Shown here in pieces: positions 43,288 through 52,400 of a DNA stretch of 64,000 bases (its first letter is position 1; the number at the start of each line of letters is the position of its first letter). The translations under genes were made by a program, and so were the position numbers. Source of the DNA: WTFY01 sp965205275 (lineage in GTDB: Bacteria; Pseudomonadota; Gammaproteobacteria; UBA4575); assembly GCA_965205275.1 (NCBI GenBank), contig OZ242168.1, positions 620,001 to 684,000 of the forward strand. Reading direction: 5' to 3'. The notes below the pieces were generated by a model, which made no database searches, had not been told where the DNA came from, and saw nothing but the letters and a program-made list of their open reading frames with translations.

Positions 43288-45393
43288 TTAATGCTCCGCA
43301 GTCACGACCCGCGATAGTATCTGGATGACATTACTCTCGGACACAGGTTTTGAAATGCAATTCCCCTGTGCCGAGTCGATATTTGCATTTCTCAGCACTT
43401 CCAGTTGTTGCTTTGACTGCACGGCATTTGCCACGACTTCTATATCCAGGTTGTGTGTGAGGGAAGCAATGGCATGTATAAATTTTCCATGGTCTGCCAG
43501 ACACTGTTCTATAATTGAGTGGCTTAAGCGAACATAGTCAATGGGTATATCCTGTAACAGGGACAAAGATGTTTTGGTGCATCCGTAACCGTCCAACAGC
43601 AATTTGATATCTTTCCCCTCCATGGGTTTCAGCAGACTGTTCGTGGTTCGGGGAACATGGCTTAATACATTCTCGGATACACCCACCACCAGATTACATA
43701 AATCAGGTTTAACCAGTAAAAGCTGTTCGCATAGCCGAAAAATTACGTCTGCATCCAATAATGTGGCACCCGTTACCTGTATGTTTAACGATATTTTCTG
43801 AATTTTAGAAATCAAAACGCTCCATTTCTCCATTTGCCTGCATACATCATTTATCATCCACTCCCATAGCGGAGCGATCAGCTGTGTTTCTTCTGCATTC
43901 GGCACGAACTGCTCGGCATATAACAGTCCTTTTATCGGGTGCGGCCACACCAGCCTGGCTTCAAGACCTGACAACTGATTGTCCTTGAGGGTGATAATAG
44001 GCTGCCAGTGCACCAGGAATTCATTTTGCTCCAGTGCCTGCTCAAGCTCTTTTTCAATATGTGCCTGCAAGGCAGCTTTGCCATGCGTGACCAGATCAGA
44101 CATCTCGTAGCGTGCACCACCCAGACTTATTGCGCGGCTCAATGCATTCTGGGCTTCTGCAAATACTTTGTCCTTGTCATCATGGCCTGGATTGCCGATG
44201 ACTACGCCGATACTTGCAGTCACATATACTTCATTTTCACCTATGGTCAAAGGTGTCTGAACCTGTTCCTGAATCTGGTTCATGATCGCAGTAATATTTT
44301 TGATGCTGTACTGGGACGAATCCAGCAGAATGCCAAAATGGTCGTCTTGCAATCTGCATAAGGAAACCGGGTAATTCAGAGTTTCAATGATGCGCTGTCC
44401 TATTTCAGTGATAACCAATTCGATACTTTGGGCACCCAGGTTTTCGAATAACTGAGAATATTGATCGATGCTTAACAACAGTAATGTAAATGCATAGTCA
44501 TTCCGGTATTTGATTTTTTCAATAGAATGTTCCAGGCGGTCGATGAACAAAATTCTGTTCAGAAGCTTAGTTTCTGAATCATAAAGCGATTGCTGCTGGC
44601 TGCGTTCCTGAATTTTTTTCTGTCTGTCAAAATCAAACGCCATCCCCTGAAAGGACAACAATTCGCCACTGGAAGAAAAATTCCCTTTGCCTCTGTTGAA
44701 AACCCACCGCTCAATGCCTGCTGCAGTAATGATTCGGTGTGTCAGTTCATATTGTTTCCCGGAATGTAACTTGTATTGAATGATTTCAAAAATTCTTTGG
44801 CGATCATCGGGGTGAATAATACTTGCGTAGGAAATCTCATTTTTTTCCACCAGCTGTTCACGACTGTAACCGGTCAGCTCTAGGCAACCGGTACTGGCGT
44901 ATTCAATAGTCAGGCCCTGATCATTACGGCACCTGTACAGCATGCCGGAAAAACCGTCTACGAAGTTACGTAAACTTCGGTATTTTGCTTCAAGTATTTC
45001 CTGGTAGCGTATTTTTTCTGTAATCTCGGTGAGCGTTCCAACCATTCCTGTTAACGCACTGTTTTCTTTATTTTCAAAAACAGGGTTGGCTCGAAGAACC
45101 ATGAAAACAGGCCTGTCCTGTCTGGAAAGAAAACGAATCGTGATTGAATTTCTTTGCCGCTCTCCTTGCTGGTATAAACTGGACAAGTATTCTTCAGCGC
45201 TAGGCCGGTCTTTAGGATGAATATGCTCGAGAAAATGGGTGCCTAGTGTTTCATCAGCCGAGTAGCCTGTTAAATCTGTCCATGACGGATTCAGGTAAAT
45301 CCATTTACCTGACAGGTCAACTTCAAAAACAACCTGTTGCAGACTGCTTACTATACTGGCTTCGTCATACACGGAATCAGTACTGTAATGCAA
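43288..45393 (-). CDS. PAS-PAS-GGDEF-EAL protein with degenerate catalytic motifs
   Basis: 701 residues. Two PAS domains (about 8-130, SGKWIYLNPSWTDLTGYS; 140-260, RNDQGLTIEYASTGCLELTG), a GGDEF-like domain (about 270-430) where GGDEF reads QDDHFG, and an EAL-like domain (about 440-695) where EAL reads EAR and the DDFG loop reads LDGYGC. Both enzymatic sites look lost, so it is probably a c-di-GMP or signal sensor rather than an enzyme. Cytoplasmic, no membrane segment. Downstream of the NarL-like regulator on the same strand. Confidence 0.87.
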   Translation of the reverse strand: MHYSTDSVYDEASIVSSLQQVVFEVDLSGKWIYLNPSWTDLTGYSADETLGTHFLEHIHPKDRPSAEEYLSSLYQQGERQRNSITIRFLSRQDRPVFMVLRANPVFENKENSALTGMVGTLTEITEKIRYQEILEAKYRSLRNFVDGFSGMLYRCRNDQGLTIEYASTGCLELTGYSREQLVEKNEISYASIIHPDDRQRIFEIIQYKLHSGKQYELTHRIITAAGIERWVFNRGKGNFSSSGELLSFQGMAFDFDRQKKIQERSQQQSLYDSETKLLNRILFIDRLEHSIEKIKYRNDYAFTLLLLSIDQYSQLFENLGAQSIELVITEIGQRIIETLNYPVSLCRLQDDHFGILLDSSQYSIKNITAIMNQIQEQVQTPLTIGENEVYVTASIGVVIGNPGHDDKDKVFAEAQNALSRAISLGGARYEMSDLVTHGKAALQAHIEKELEQALEQNEFLVHWQPIITLKDNQLSGLEARLVWPHPIKGLLYAEQFVPNAEETQLIAPLWEWMINDVCRQMEKWSVLISKIQKISLNIQVTGATLLDADVIFRLCEQLLLVKPDLCNLVVGVSENVLSHVPRTTNSLLKPMEGKDIKLLLDGYGCTKTSLSLLQDIPIDYVRLSHSIIEQCLADHGKFIHAIASLTHNLDIEVVANAVQSKQQLEVLRNANIDSAQGNCISKPVSESNVIQILSRVVTAEH

Positions 45394-45472
45394 TTCGCAC
45401 TAATCGAAGCATTTATTAAAATGGATGAGGATGCCGTTTAGTGCACCCACGTCTTTTTCTTCAGATGCACGG

Positions 45473-46129
45473 TTATTTGCCGAACCCATGGTTTAAAGCC
45501 CACACAGCAGCTTCAAGTCGTGAATGAACGTTGAGTTTTCTTAGCAAATTTTTCACATGAGCCTTTACAGTACCATCACTTATACCCAGTTTGCGTGCAA
45601 TCAGTTTATTGCTGTAGCCACTGGCAATTAATTCCAAAGTTTCTTTTTCTCTGTGTGTAAGCGAGGCATTTTTTTCTTTTTCAGGCATGGTGTTCTTGCC
45701 ATGGCGAATGGAGTCCGCCAGTTTTTCGGATAAATTCTGATCAAGCACTATTTGACCGGCCATTACACTTTGTAGTTTTGATTGCAACACTTCCGGTTCC
45801 AGGTCCTTTAACAGATAACCATCGGCCCCGTTACGCAGGGCAGCAACCAGGTCTTCTTCTGCATCGGACACCGTTAATACAACCACATTCGAATCAATAC
45901 CGTGTTTCTTTAATTCAATTAATGTTTCGATACCATTTATTCCATCCATATTCAGGTCCAGTAAAATCAAATTTGGCTTGTGCTTTAAAGCCAGCTCGAT
46001 TCCTTCCTGCCCTGATTGTGCTTCGCCAACAAGCTTGAATTCATCACCCATGTCGTCAATGAGCTGTGCAACTCCCTTGCGAAATAGCGGATGATCGTCA
46101 ATGATCAAAACGGAATTTTCTGACTGCAT
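45473..46129 (-). CDS. NarL/FixJ-family response regulator
   Basis: 218 residues. Receiver domain (VLIIDDHPLFRKGVAQLIDD, phospho-Asp in LILLDLNMDGING, Lys in GYLLKDLEPE) and C-terminal LuxR-type HTH (LTHREKETLELIASGYSNKL, GISDGTVKAHVKNLLRKLNV). Follows its kinase after 7 bp on the same strand. Target genes unknown; NarL-type regulators often respond to respiratory or redox cues. Confidence 0.93.
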   Translation of the reverse strand: MQSENSVLIIDDHPLFRKGVAQLIDDMGDEFKLVGEAQSGQEGIELALKHKPNLILLDLNMDGINGIETLIELKKHGIDSNVVVLTVSDAEEDLVAALRNGADGYLLKDLEPEVLQSKLQSVMAGQIVLDQNLSEKLADSIRHGKNTMPEKEKNASLTHREKETLELIASGYSNKLIARKLGISDGTVKAHVKNLLRKLNVHSRLEAAVWALNHGFGK

Positions 46130-46136
46130 TAAAATC

Positions 46137-47417
46137 TCACTTTAAATCTGATGGATATTTCTTATTGTTTTTTGTTTGGAAAGTGGCTGTTATCCGTGTG
46201 CCTCCGAGATGACTGGCCTGCACACGAAATTTACCGCCCAACTCATGTGCCCGCTGTTGCATGATAATCAATCCATGGCGATGTGTCCTGGCCTGGATAT
46301 TTTTCATACCGATGCCATCGTCATCAATATTAATACATATCAATCCATGATTTAAGGTGCTTAACGATACCTCAGCGCGACTGGCCTGTGAATGTCTTAC
46401 TACATTTGAAATCGCCTCGCGGATAATTTGCAGAACATGGATTTCTTCGTCAACAGCCAGGTCCATACGCGATAATCTGTTATCCAGGCTGACCGCTATA
46501 CTGCTGCGATTTTCAAATTCCTCTACAGAATCTTCCAGTGCATGAGCGAGGTCACGACTTTTTAGCGCCAGCCTGAAAGTAGTAATCAACTCACGTAACT
46601 GTTTGTATGAAATGTTGAGATTTGTTCGCAGTTCTTCAACAATGCCATTGACTGCATTGACATTACTATCGCTGTTTAGCGAATTAATTTTTAATAATGA
46701 CTGCAGACGGCTCACTTGTATTTTCAGATATGAAAGCGATTGCGCCAGGGAGTCGTGTAGTTCTCGTGCTATCAGAGCTCTTTCTTCGTGCAGAGCAAGT
46801 CGTTTGCTCATATCCAGATATTGTGAACTTGATAAAATCCCACTCAATGCATGTTTTATGGATTCTATCTCTATTGTTGAAATTCCATTGGGTATAGATT
46901 TTGGGATTTTCAGAACAAGTGTTCCATGAGGATTCTGATTGTTTTCGCTCAAGTGAATAATTTTAATATCGTATGCACTTCCGGGTACCTGACTATGTGA
47001 ATGCAATGCATTGTAATTCGCATCGATTGAAATACGGCTTAAATAATCATTCAGTGCATTCAGTTCGGATTCATTGGTAATGGCTACAAGCTCATTTTCA
47101 CCAGATTCCTTGGTAATAAAAAGTGCACTTGTTGTAGCATGGGTTACGGACTCAATTTCCTTTAACAACATCAAGAACGGGACAACAGAGCCGGGGGTTT
47201 CAACTACATCCCGCAGCACAGTATTGAGAAAGTGAAGGGGTTTGTGTTCGTCAGGGTATTCTAGAGACTCCGGACAGGGGGCTTCCTGGCTGATATCACT
47301 TCGCTTCTTATTTTGTTTGGCTCGAAACAAGCTTGCCTTACTGTATAAAATTGGGAAACGCCCCGGAAAAACACCGTATATTTTTTTCGCTACCTGATAA
47401 TGTCCGGCTGCCAGCAC
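46137..47417 (-). CDS. NarX-like histidine kinase without membrane helices
   Basis: 426 residues. A GAF-like region (about 60-190), HisKA_3 dimerisation helix with the phospho-His in RALIARELHDSLAQSLSYLK, and an HATPase_c domain (REAISNVVRHSQASRAEV, IDDDGIGM, GLIIMQQRAHELGGKF). NarX-type kinases normally have two transmembrane helices and a periplasmic sensor; none is seen, so this is a cytosolic variant or an N-terminally truncated gene. It directly precedes the response regulator. Confidence 0.88.
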   Translation of the reverse strand: MLAAGHYQVAKKIYGVFPGRFPILYSKASLFRAKQNKKRSDISQEAPCPESLEYPDEHKPLHFLNTVLRDVVETPGSVVPFLMLLKEIESVTHATTSALFITKESGENELVAITNESELNALNDYLSRISIDANYNALHSHSQVPGSAYDIKIIHLSENNQNPHGTLVLKIPKSIPNGISTIEIESIKHALSGILSSSQYLDMSKRLALHEERALIARELHDSLAQSLSYLKIQVSRLQSLLKINSLNSDSNVNAVNGIVEELRTNLNISYKQLRELITTFRLALKSRDLAHALEDSVEEFENRSSIAVSLDNRLSRMDLAVDEEIHVLQIIREAISNVVRHSQASRAEVSLSTLNHGLICINIDDDGIGMKNIQARTHRHGLIIMQQRAHELGGKFRVQASHLGGTRITATFQTKNNKKYPSDLK

Positions 47418-47615
47418 ATAGCAATATTAAGACTGTATAGCAAGGCCGTATTATAATCTGAATCAGCCACAAGCCTGTAGCTTAATTCCTATACCACTAA
47501 AGTGGGAATTATATACAATCTTACCCAAAAAATGGAAAAGTGAAGGGACCAAGGGCACTTGGATATCCTGGCCCCTGACCTGTGGCGTCTCCCAATAGTA
47601 AAAGACGCCAACTCT

Positions 47616-47852
47616 TTAACGTGGGCCACCACCCATCGGCCTGTTAGACCTGGCAGCGAACCAGTAGGTGATTATTCCGGTTGCTATTGGAAGGATCGTA
47701 AAGAAGATGACTGATGCATGTTTCATTCCTTCAGTCAGAAATGCTCCATCATGGAAGAAGAAGGCGTAGATCATAAAGAATGACCCAAAGAACACGTAAG
47801 CCGCGGAAACAATAGTGATCAGTATCCGGATAAGACTCTTGATGCAATCCAT
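47616..47852 (-). CDS. Small two-helix membrane protein
   Basis: 78 residues from the ATG after GGGAGGGG. Two helices: IRILITIVSAAYVFFGSFFM and ASVIFFTILPIATGIITYWF, tail RSNRPMGGGPR. No family recognised. The 65-residue gene 47866-48063 lies just upstream on the same strand, and the small exported protein gene follows further up, so these may form an operon of small envelope proteins. Confidence 0.6.
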   Translation of the reverse strand: MDCIKSLIRILITIVSAAYVFFGSFFMIYAFFFHDGAFLTEGMKHASVIFFTILPIATGIITYWFAARSNRPMGGGPR

Positions 47853-47865
47853 AACCCCTCCCAAA

Positions 47866-48063
47866 CTAAGTATTAAAGGATGTCACTTCCATAGCGTAGT
47901 CAATCAAATCCTTAATATATATGGCTACAATAAGCACTAACAGGAATGCCAGCACGTAGAAGATAGTGCTGGCTATACTCTGCTTGCAACTCTTCCATTT
48001 CTGGGGACGCGCCGTCAGGTGACTTATCTTTACCGGCCTTTTCTTTAAGGGTTTAATCCTCAT
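47866..48063 (-). CDS. Small single-helix membrane protein
   Basis: 65 residues. Basic N-terminal part (MRIKPLKKRPVKISHLTARP) followed by one hydrophobic segment (ASTIFYVLAFLLVLIVAIYI). Predicted inner-membrane anchored with a cytoplasmic basic face. Adjacent to the gene at 47616. Unknown function. Confidence 0.5.
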   Translation of the reverse strand: MRIKPLKKRPVKISHLTARPQKWKSCKQSIASTIFYVLAFLLVLIVAIYIKDLIDYAMEVTSFNT

Positions 48064-48121
48064 CTGATAAAGGCATCCCTGCTATACCGAAGTACTTCTG
48101 TAATCAGCTTTTATTTTTTTT

Positions 48122-48250
48122 TTAGATAATCCCATTGTTTTTTGGTGGCCCTTGCATGATTGCATGGGCTACATTTTCAGGAGTATCCGGTATAAGGGCA
48201 GGCATGGTCTTCTCGACCGGCCTTCCCCTTTTTGCAGTTTTGTCAGGCAT
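48122..48250 (-). CDS. Small basic protein, frame may shift near the end
   Basis: 42 codons: MPDKTAKRGRPVEKTMPALI then PDTPENVAHAIMQGPPKNNG and TAA at 48122. If one A is added at the A6 run (about 48140), the frame instead reads GPPKKQWDYLKKK and ends at TAA 48111. The alternative ending is more protein-like, so a frameshift, real or from sequencing, is likely. No family assigned. Confidence 0.4.
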   Translation of the reverse strand: MPDKTAKRGRPVEKTMPALIPDTPENVAHAIMQGPPKNNGII

Positions 48251-48330
48251 GCTCAAACCTGCTTTTAGGTTTCAATGGTTGCATATGTAACCATATTAGA
48301 CATGGTGGATAAGGTTGTCAATTAATGGAA

Positions 48331-48627
48331 TTAATGTCCTCTCCGCGCATGTTCTGTTATCAGGTCAACGATTTCAGTCTGGCGTTCTATGTTGGCAGTA
48401 TCAGATTGAATAATAGAAACAACACGGTCACGTTGCTTGATTAAAATCTTTTGCATTTTAACAAAAGATTCAAGTATATATGCATCATTTTTAATAAGTT
48501 CATCTACCTTTTTCTCAAGAACTCCAATGCGAGCATCATAAGCTTGTGAACTTTCAGTAAATGCGGGGGTAGCCAATGCAAGCAGCAATGTACTCAAAAC
48601 CATAAATATAGTAATTTTTCTTTGCAT
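48331..48627 (-). CDS. Small exported coiled-coil protein
   Basis: 98 residues. Signal peptide (KITIFMVLSTLLLALATPAF, cleavage after TES or AFT), mature part with heptad-like helix (RIGVLEKKVDELIKNDAYIL) and a His-containing tail (ITEHARRGH). Predicted periplasmic; no family recognised. 270 bp upstream of the small basic ORF on the same strand. Confidence 0.6.
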   Translation of the reverse strand: MQRKITIFMVLSTLLLALATPAFTESSQAYDARIGVLEKKVDELIKNDAYILESFVKMQKILIKQRDRVVSIIQSDTANIERQTEIVDLITEHARRGH

Positions 48628-48923
48628 GGTCAGCTCCTATGTTTCGATAATAGGCGGCAAAGGTGCCGGGTCATTGTGACCATGCGCAAGTATGCGAAAA
48701 GCCCTACATATTCATCCCAAGGATGTTAATTCCGCATCCTTGATTAATGGGCTATTTTATTAAGCAGGTAGCCCGGCCATGGGCTACTTACACACAGTCA
48801 TATGATAAATGATGAATCAGGACGCGCCAGAAATCAATGTGACAGATATTGTATGCTGCAAATTTGGGGCACAATATAAGGTAAGTTTTGAGGTCACCAA
48901 AAATTATGGTAGGTTAGATGGGT
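48628..48923. other. Gene-free stretch with two hairpins
   Basis: Stems at 48719-48741 (7 bp, AAGGATG/CATCCTT) and 48768-48787 (7 bp, GTAGCCC/GGGCTAC). Either could belong to the candidate RNA that follows. No ORF seen. Confidence 0.5.
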
Positions 48924-49056
48924 GTCAGGCCCCGAAGGGCCTGACAGATTGAGCCAGTGACAGATTGGTAATGTGCGGGGTTAGCAGCCCCTGGCTCACG
49001 TAGGGACAGTCAAAGGTACTCTACGTGAAGCGGGTTCGATTCCCGCTCGGGCACCA
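48924..49056 (+). ncRNA. Candidate structured RNA with tRNA-like 3' end
   Basis: Stems: 48924-48945 (9 bp, GTCAGGCCC-CGAA-GGGCCTGAC), 48951-48957/48991-48997 (7 bp, GAGCCAG/CTGGCTC), 48997-49003/49021-49027 (7 bp, CACGTAG/CTACGTG), then a canonical T arm GCGGG-TTCGATT-CCCGC and TCGGGCACCA. No matching 5' acceptor strand or D/anticodon arms are seen, so it is not an ordinary tRNA. Either a tRNA 3'-end relic left by an element or a functional RNA with a tRNA-like tail. Confidence 0.4.
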
Positions 49057-49275
49057 TTTGAACTGTCTGATAACGTCCTAAAAAATCCAATAACGTCTAT
49101 AAAACATAATTAAAATAATAACTTAAACGTATTCTTTCGTTTTTTAGTATCCGACAAGATTTATTGACATCTTTATACAGGGCTATCCATGTGCAAGCCT
49201 GAAGAAGGGGCAGGGCATTACTGTTCGTATTAAAGCACATATTAATGTGAACTGATAAAAGATACGTATAATTCC

Positions 49276-49986
49276 ATGAGACCTATACGAATATTCAGAC
49301 ACGATAACTGGATTGAAGCAGGCTACCTCGCTGAAACCTTGGAGCGCAGAAACTTCAGTTATGAGCTTGTTGCAATTGATCAGGGAGACTCCGTACCCGC
49401 CAGTGTTGGAGATGTCAGCGGTCTCGCTTTTCTCGGTGGCACAATGAGTGTGAATGATCTTTTTTCATGGATTGATGATGAGTTGAATCTCATCCGCAGT
49501 GCTGCCGAGAGAAAAATACCAGTGTTTGGGCACTGTTTTGGAGCCCAGTTAATAAGCAAGGCCTTGGGCGGTACGGTCAGCACTATGCCCAGAAAAGAGA
49601 TAGGCTGGTATGCCGTCGAATTTTCAGATAATAAAATCAGCAGGCAGTGGTTTTCACAATTGCCACAGATAGTTGACGTCATGCTTTGGCATGAAGATGC
49701 CATGACGATACCGCAAGGAGCCACGCCTCTTTATGCTACAGCGTTTAATCCGTACCAGGCTTTTGTCTTCGACAATATGATTGCCACAATTCCGCACGTA
49801 GAAGTAACTACCGCCATGCTCAGCAAATGGTTAGAAGTCTATGGTGATGATTTGGCACCGCATTCGACCAGCGTGCAAAGCTTGGAAGAGGTCAGCAAGC
49901 ATCTCGATAACCGGGTAAACACAATGCAACAGTTAACCGATGTGCTCTATGACCGCTGGCTAGACATGATTAAATCACATAAGTAG
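49276..49986 (+). CDS. Class I glutamine amidotransferase-like protein
   Basis: 236 residues. Nucleophile elbow VFGHCFGAQLISKALGG with the catalytic Cys, later MLWHEDAMTIPQGA with the His position. Similar to stand-alone GATase1 proteins of GMP-synthase-like type; true substrate unknown. The gene starts 220 bp after the candidate RNA, alone on this strand. Confidence 0.85.
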   Translation: MRPIRIFRHDNWIEAGYLAETLERRNFSYELVAIDQGDSVPASVGDVSGLAFLGGTMSVNDLFSWIDDELNLIRSAAERKIPVFGHCFGAQLISKALGGTVSTMPRKEIGWYAVEFSDNKISRQWFSQLPQIVDVMLWHEDAMTIPQGATPLYATAFNPYQAFVFDNMIATIPHVEVTTAMLSKWLEVYGDDLAPHSTSVQSLEEVSKHLDNRVNTMQQLTDVLYDRWLDMIKSHK

Positions 49987-50511
49987 CGGTTCCCATTATT
50001 TTGAAACGAGAGAGTTGCCTTCTCATGTGCTAAGAGTAGATTTACTATTAATTTAACATAATATACATTATGCGAAATTACAGAAATGAAACCTGCCATA
50101 GGTTCCTCTCGCTGCGAGCCGACTATGATGTGATATTCCCAGTAAAACCAAGCCCTTTTCAAGACTAAACATTAAAGCCCTGGATTAAGATTCAGGAGTA
50201 AAACTAGGTCTCATAATATTTAGAACTTTAAACTACTCTTATCGCTCGAATCTGATTGCTTCTTCGATATCCATAGCTGTACAGCTGTAATCTAACTTTG
50301 CGTTACAAATTTTTGAGATTTCCAGCCATAAACACCCTCTTTTGGCCAATTGTGATCATTTCATCATTTGATGTAGTGAATTAACAAATACCCATTTACC
50401 TTATGCTTTAAATTAGTTGATGTAATTTCGTGTACTTTTGGCAATTTATGCCACGGAACAAAAGGCCCGGCATGATATTATGAATTCCCGCTTCGTGTCG
50501 TAGGCAGTCAT
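49987..50511. other. Gene-free AT-rich stretch
   Basis: 525 bp between convergent genes. No ORF, RNA or clear terminator recognised beyond AT-rich runs. Confidence 0.5.
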
Positions 50512-50934
50512 TCAACGTTTTTTGGGTGGAAGTTCATCATAGTGTGGCAGTATATGAGGCTCGGTATACCAAGCTGCCTTTGAGCCATAGAAAATATTTT
50601 GTATGGGTTTAATCATCGGGTCATTGTCTAGAGTCCCAGCCGGGACAACAATAGCTTTACCTGTTTTCCCTAACCAAGGTAAAGACGAACCACAGTATTT
50701 ACAAAAGGATGTGGCAAAATATTTAGTGCCTTCCGGTTCGTATCTACTTACAAACTCTTCACCACCTAGCCATCTGAAGTCTTTTGGTGATACCAATATA
50801 TTTGGTGCGAACGCACTTCCTGTAAATTTTCTGCACCGTGAACAGTGGCAGTATTGAAATATGCCTAGATTACCAGTTATTTCATACGATACTTTATTAC
50901 AGAAACAGCTCCCGACCACTTTATTATTTGACAT
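50512..50934 (-). CDS. GFA (CENP-V/formaldehyde-activating) family protein
   Basis: 140 residues. Zinc-binding pattern GSCFCNKVSYEITGNLGIFQ, YCHCSRCRKFTGSAFAPNIL and SFCKYCGSSLPW, the family signature. Functions of most members are unknown; some bind glutathione. Single gene. Confidence 0.9.
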   Translation of the reverse strand: MSNNKVVGSCFCNKVSYEITGNLGIFQYCHCSRCRKFTGSAFAPNILVSPKDFRWLGGEEFVSRYEPEGTKYFATSFCKYCGSSLPWLGKTGKAIVVPAGTLDNDPMIKPIQNIFYGSKAAWYTEPHILPHYDELPPKKR

Positions 50935-51119
50935 AGTTGCTCTCCCGTCTGATAAACGCGATATCTACCTGGTACAGGATTATAGGTCAATGAAAGGGCA
51001 GCTACTTGATAAAACAATCTAATACTATATGTATTGGTGCAACCTAAACTGTACCATCCAAATGAGCCAGTTATTCGCTCGTGTTGAACGCTTTTCAATC
51101 AAAAGACCTTTGCCTTCAT

Positions 51120-51597
51120 GAACATCCATGTAATATTCTTGTACAACCGGGTTCGCCCTTCGATCTCCCGAATTACCCTCCAAAGCTACCCTGCCATTGC
51201 CGATAATGTATCCATAGGCACTATACAACTCCAGTGCTACGCATATATTTTGTTCTGCAAGTAAAATACTACGATTTAACTTTTTCGCTGATCTCGACAA
51301 AATTTCATAAATCTCTTCAACAATAATGTGGAGGCCACGCCCATGGAAGGTTCATCTAATAGTAGTAGGCGTGGCTTGGCTAAGAGTGCGCGCCCTATGG
51401 CTGCATTTGTTGTTCGCCACCAGAAATATATCCCGCAAAAGAACGCCGCCTTTTTCGGAGAGTTGGGAAATACTCACAAACTTCCTCAATGCTATTTTTG
51501 ACATCAAATCGATTATCAAGCTCACGTTTACAACTCACTAATAGATTTTCTTCTACAGTCAGATGATTAAAGCAACGCCTGCCTTAAGATAAATATA
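51120..51597 (-). pseudogene. Decayed LivF-type ABC ATPase gene
   Basis: Pieces of one ATPase are spread over three frames on the minus strand: GRRCFNHLTVEENLLVSCKR, FAGYISGGEQQM (signature), AIGRALLAKPRLLLLDEPSM (Walker B) and LLAEQNICVALELYSAYGYI, NGRVALEGNSGDRRANPVVQ. Stops and frameshifts separate them. It was the branched-chain amino-acid (or urea) transporter ATPase family; no other subunits are nearby. Confidence 0.75.
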
Positions 51598-51781
51598 TTT
51601 TGTTGAAACAATCACAATATAAGGTTGCAACTTATCGCCTGTTATAATCAATGAAATTTATTAAATTTATGCATAAGTAACTCGCATAACATATCACTTA
51701 ATTAAAATGTAGCACCCAAGCGTCACCGCTAACTGAAATATAAAATAATTATAAAACTTAAACTTGTTGAAGGAGATAACT

Positions 51782-52198
51782 ATGAGTATAGAAACTGAAA
51801 CAGCCATGAAGTTTTTCGAAGCGTGCGAAGCCGGCAGAGGCTGGGAAGGTTGTAAAGCATATTGCACAGCTAATGCTTCCTTCTCATCGCAATCCGAACC
51901 ATTGGCAGGTTACACAACACTTCAGGAATACACCGACTGGATGAAAAGCATCTGCCAAATCATGCCCAATGGAAGCTATGAACTAAAATCTTTTGGAGTA
52001 GACGAGGCAAAAGGAAATATTACTGCTTTTGCAATTTTTTCCGGTACACATACTGGTGAGGGTGGCCCGGTTCCACCAACTGGGAAATCAATGAAGGCAG
52101 ATTATGTCTACTGCATGGAAATAGACGGAGATAAAGTTAGCCATTTAGCCAAAATATGGCATTCTGGCATTAGCATGAAGGAATTGGGCTGGACCTAA
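51782..52198 (+). CDS. SnoaL/NTF2-like protein
   Basis: 138 residues from ATG 51782 (GAAGGAGATAACT upstream). A single NTF2-like alpha-beta domain: helical N-terminus (ETAMKFFEACEAGRGWEGCK), SYELKSFGVDEAKGNITAFA, FSGTHTGEGGPVPPTGKSMK, YVYCMEIDGDKVSHLAKIWH. These domains bind small molecules or act as isomerases; no substrate can be given. Confidence 0.8.
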   Translation: MSIETETAMKFFEACEAGRGWEGCKAYCTANASFSSQSEPLAGYTTLQEYTDWMKSICQIMPNGSYELKSFGVDEAKGNITAFAIFSGTHTGEGGPVPPTGKSMKADYVYCMEIDGDKVSHLAKIWHSGISMKELGWT

Positions 52199-52214
52199 AC
52201 TTGCAGCTATTGTG

Positions 52215-52345
52215 TACCCGTACCCCGTCAGCCCCAGTTGGACAGATTAGCCTGATTGCTTATAGAGACGGTTTTAGCTCATCGTTAACTCCCGGAGGAG
52301 ACAATGATGAAGCAGAAACCTGATGTTGAAAAGAATGTAGTTATT
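52215..52345 (+). pseudogene. IS3-family left-end relic
   Basis: Leader CCCCGTCAGCCCCAGTTGGACA and an orfA start (MMKQKPDVEKNVV) that soon fades. Third relic of the same type as those at 2409 and 38672. Confidence 0.6.
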
Positions 52346-52400
52346 TCGATTCTGAAAGACGGTATATCGTTTTATTTAGTAGTTTTTGTTTATAGCAAAA

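Noticed and set aside
48697..49056. tmRNA (ssrA) ending in the T arm and CCA
   Set aside because: No tag-peptide frame, no 5' acceptor strand and no typical 5' GGGG..GGATTCGAC motif; kept only as a candidate RNA.
48988..49056. tRNA-Sec, because a 7-nt loop GCTCACG would present TCA
   Set aside because: The required acceptor pairing and D arm are absent, and the loop lies between two better stems.
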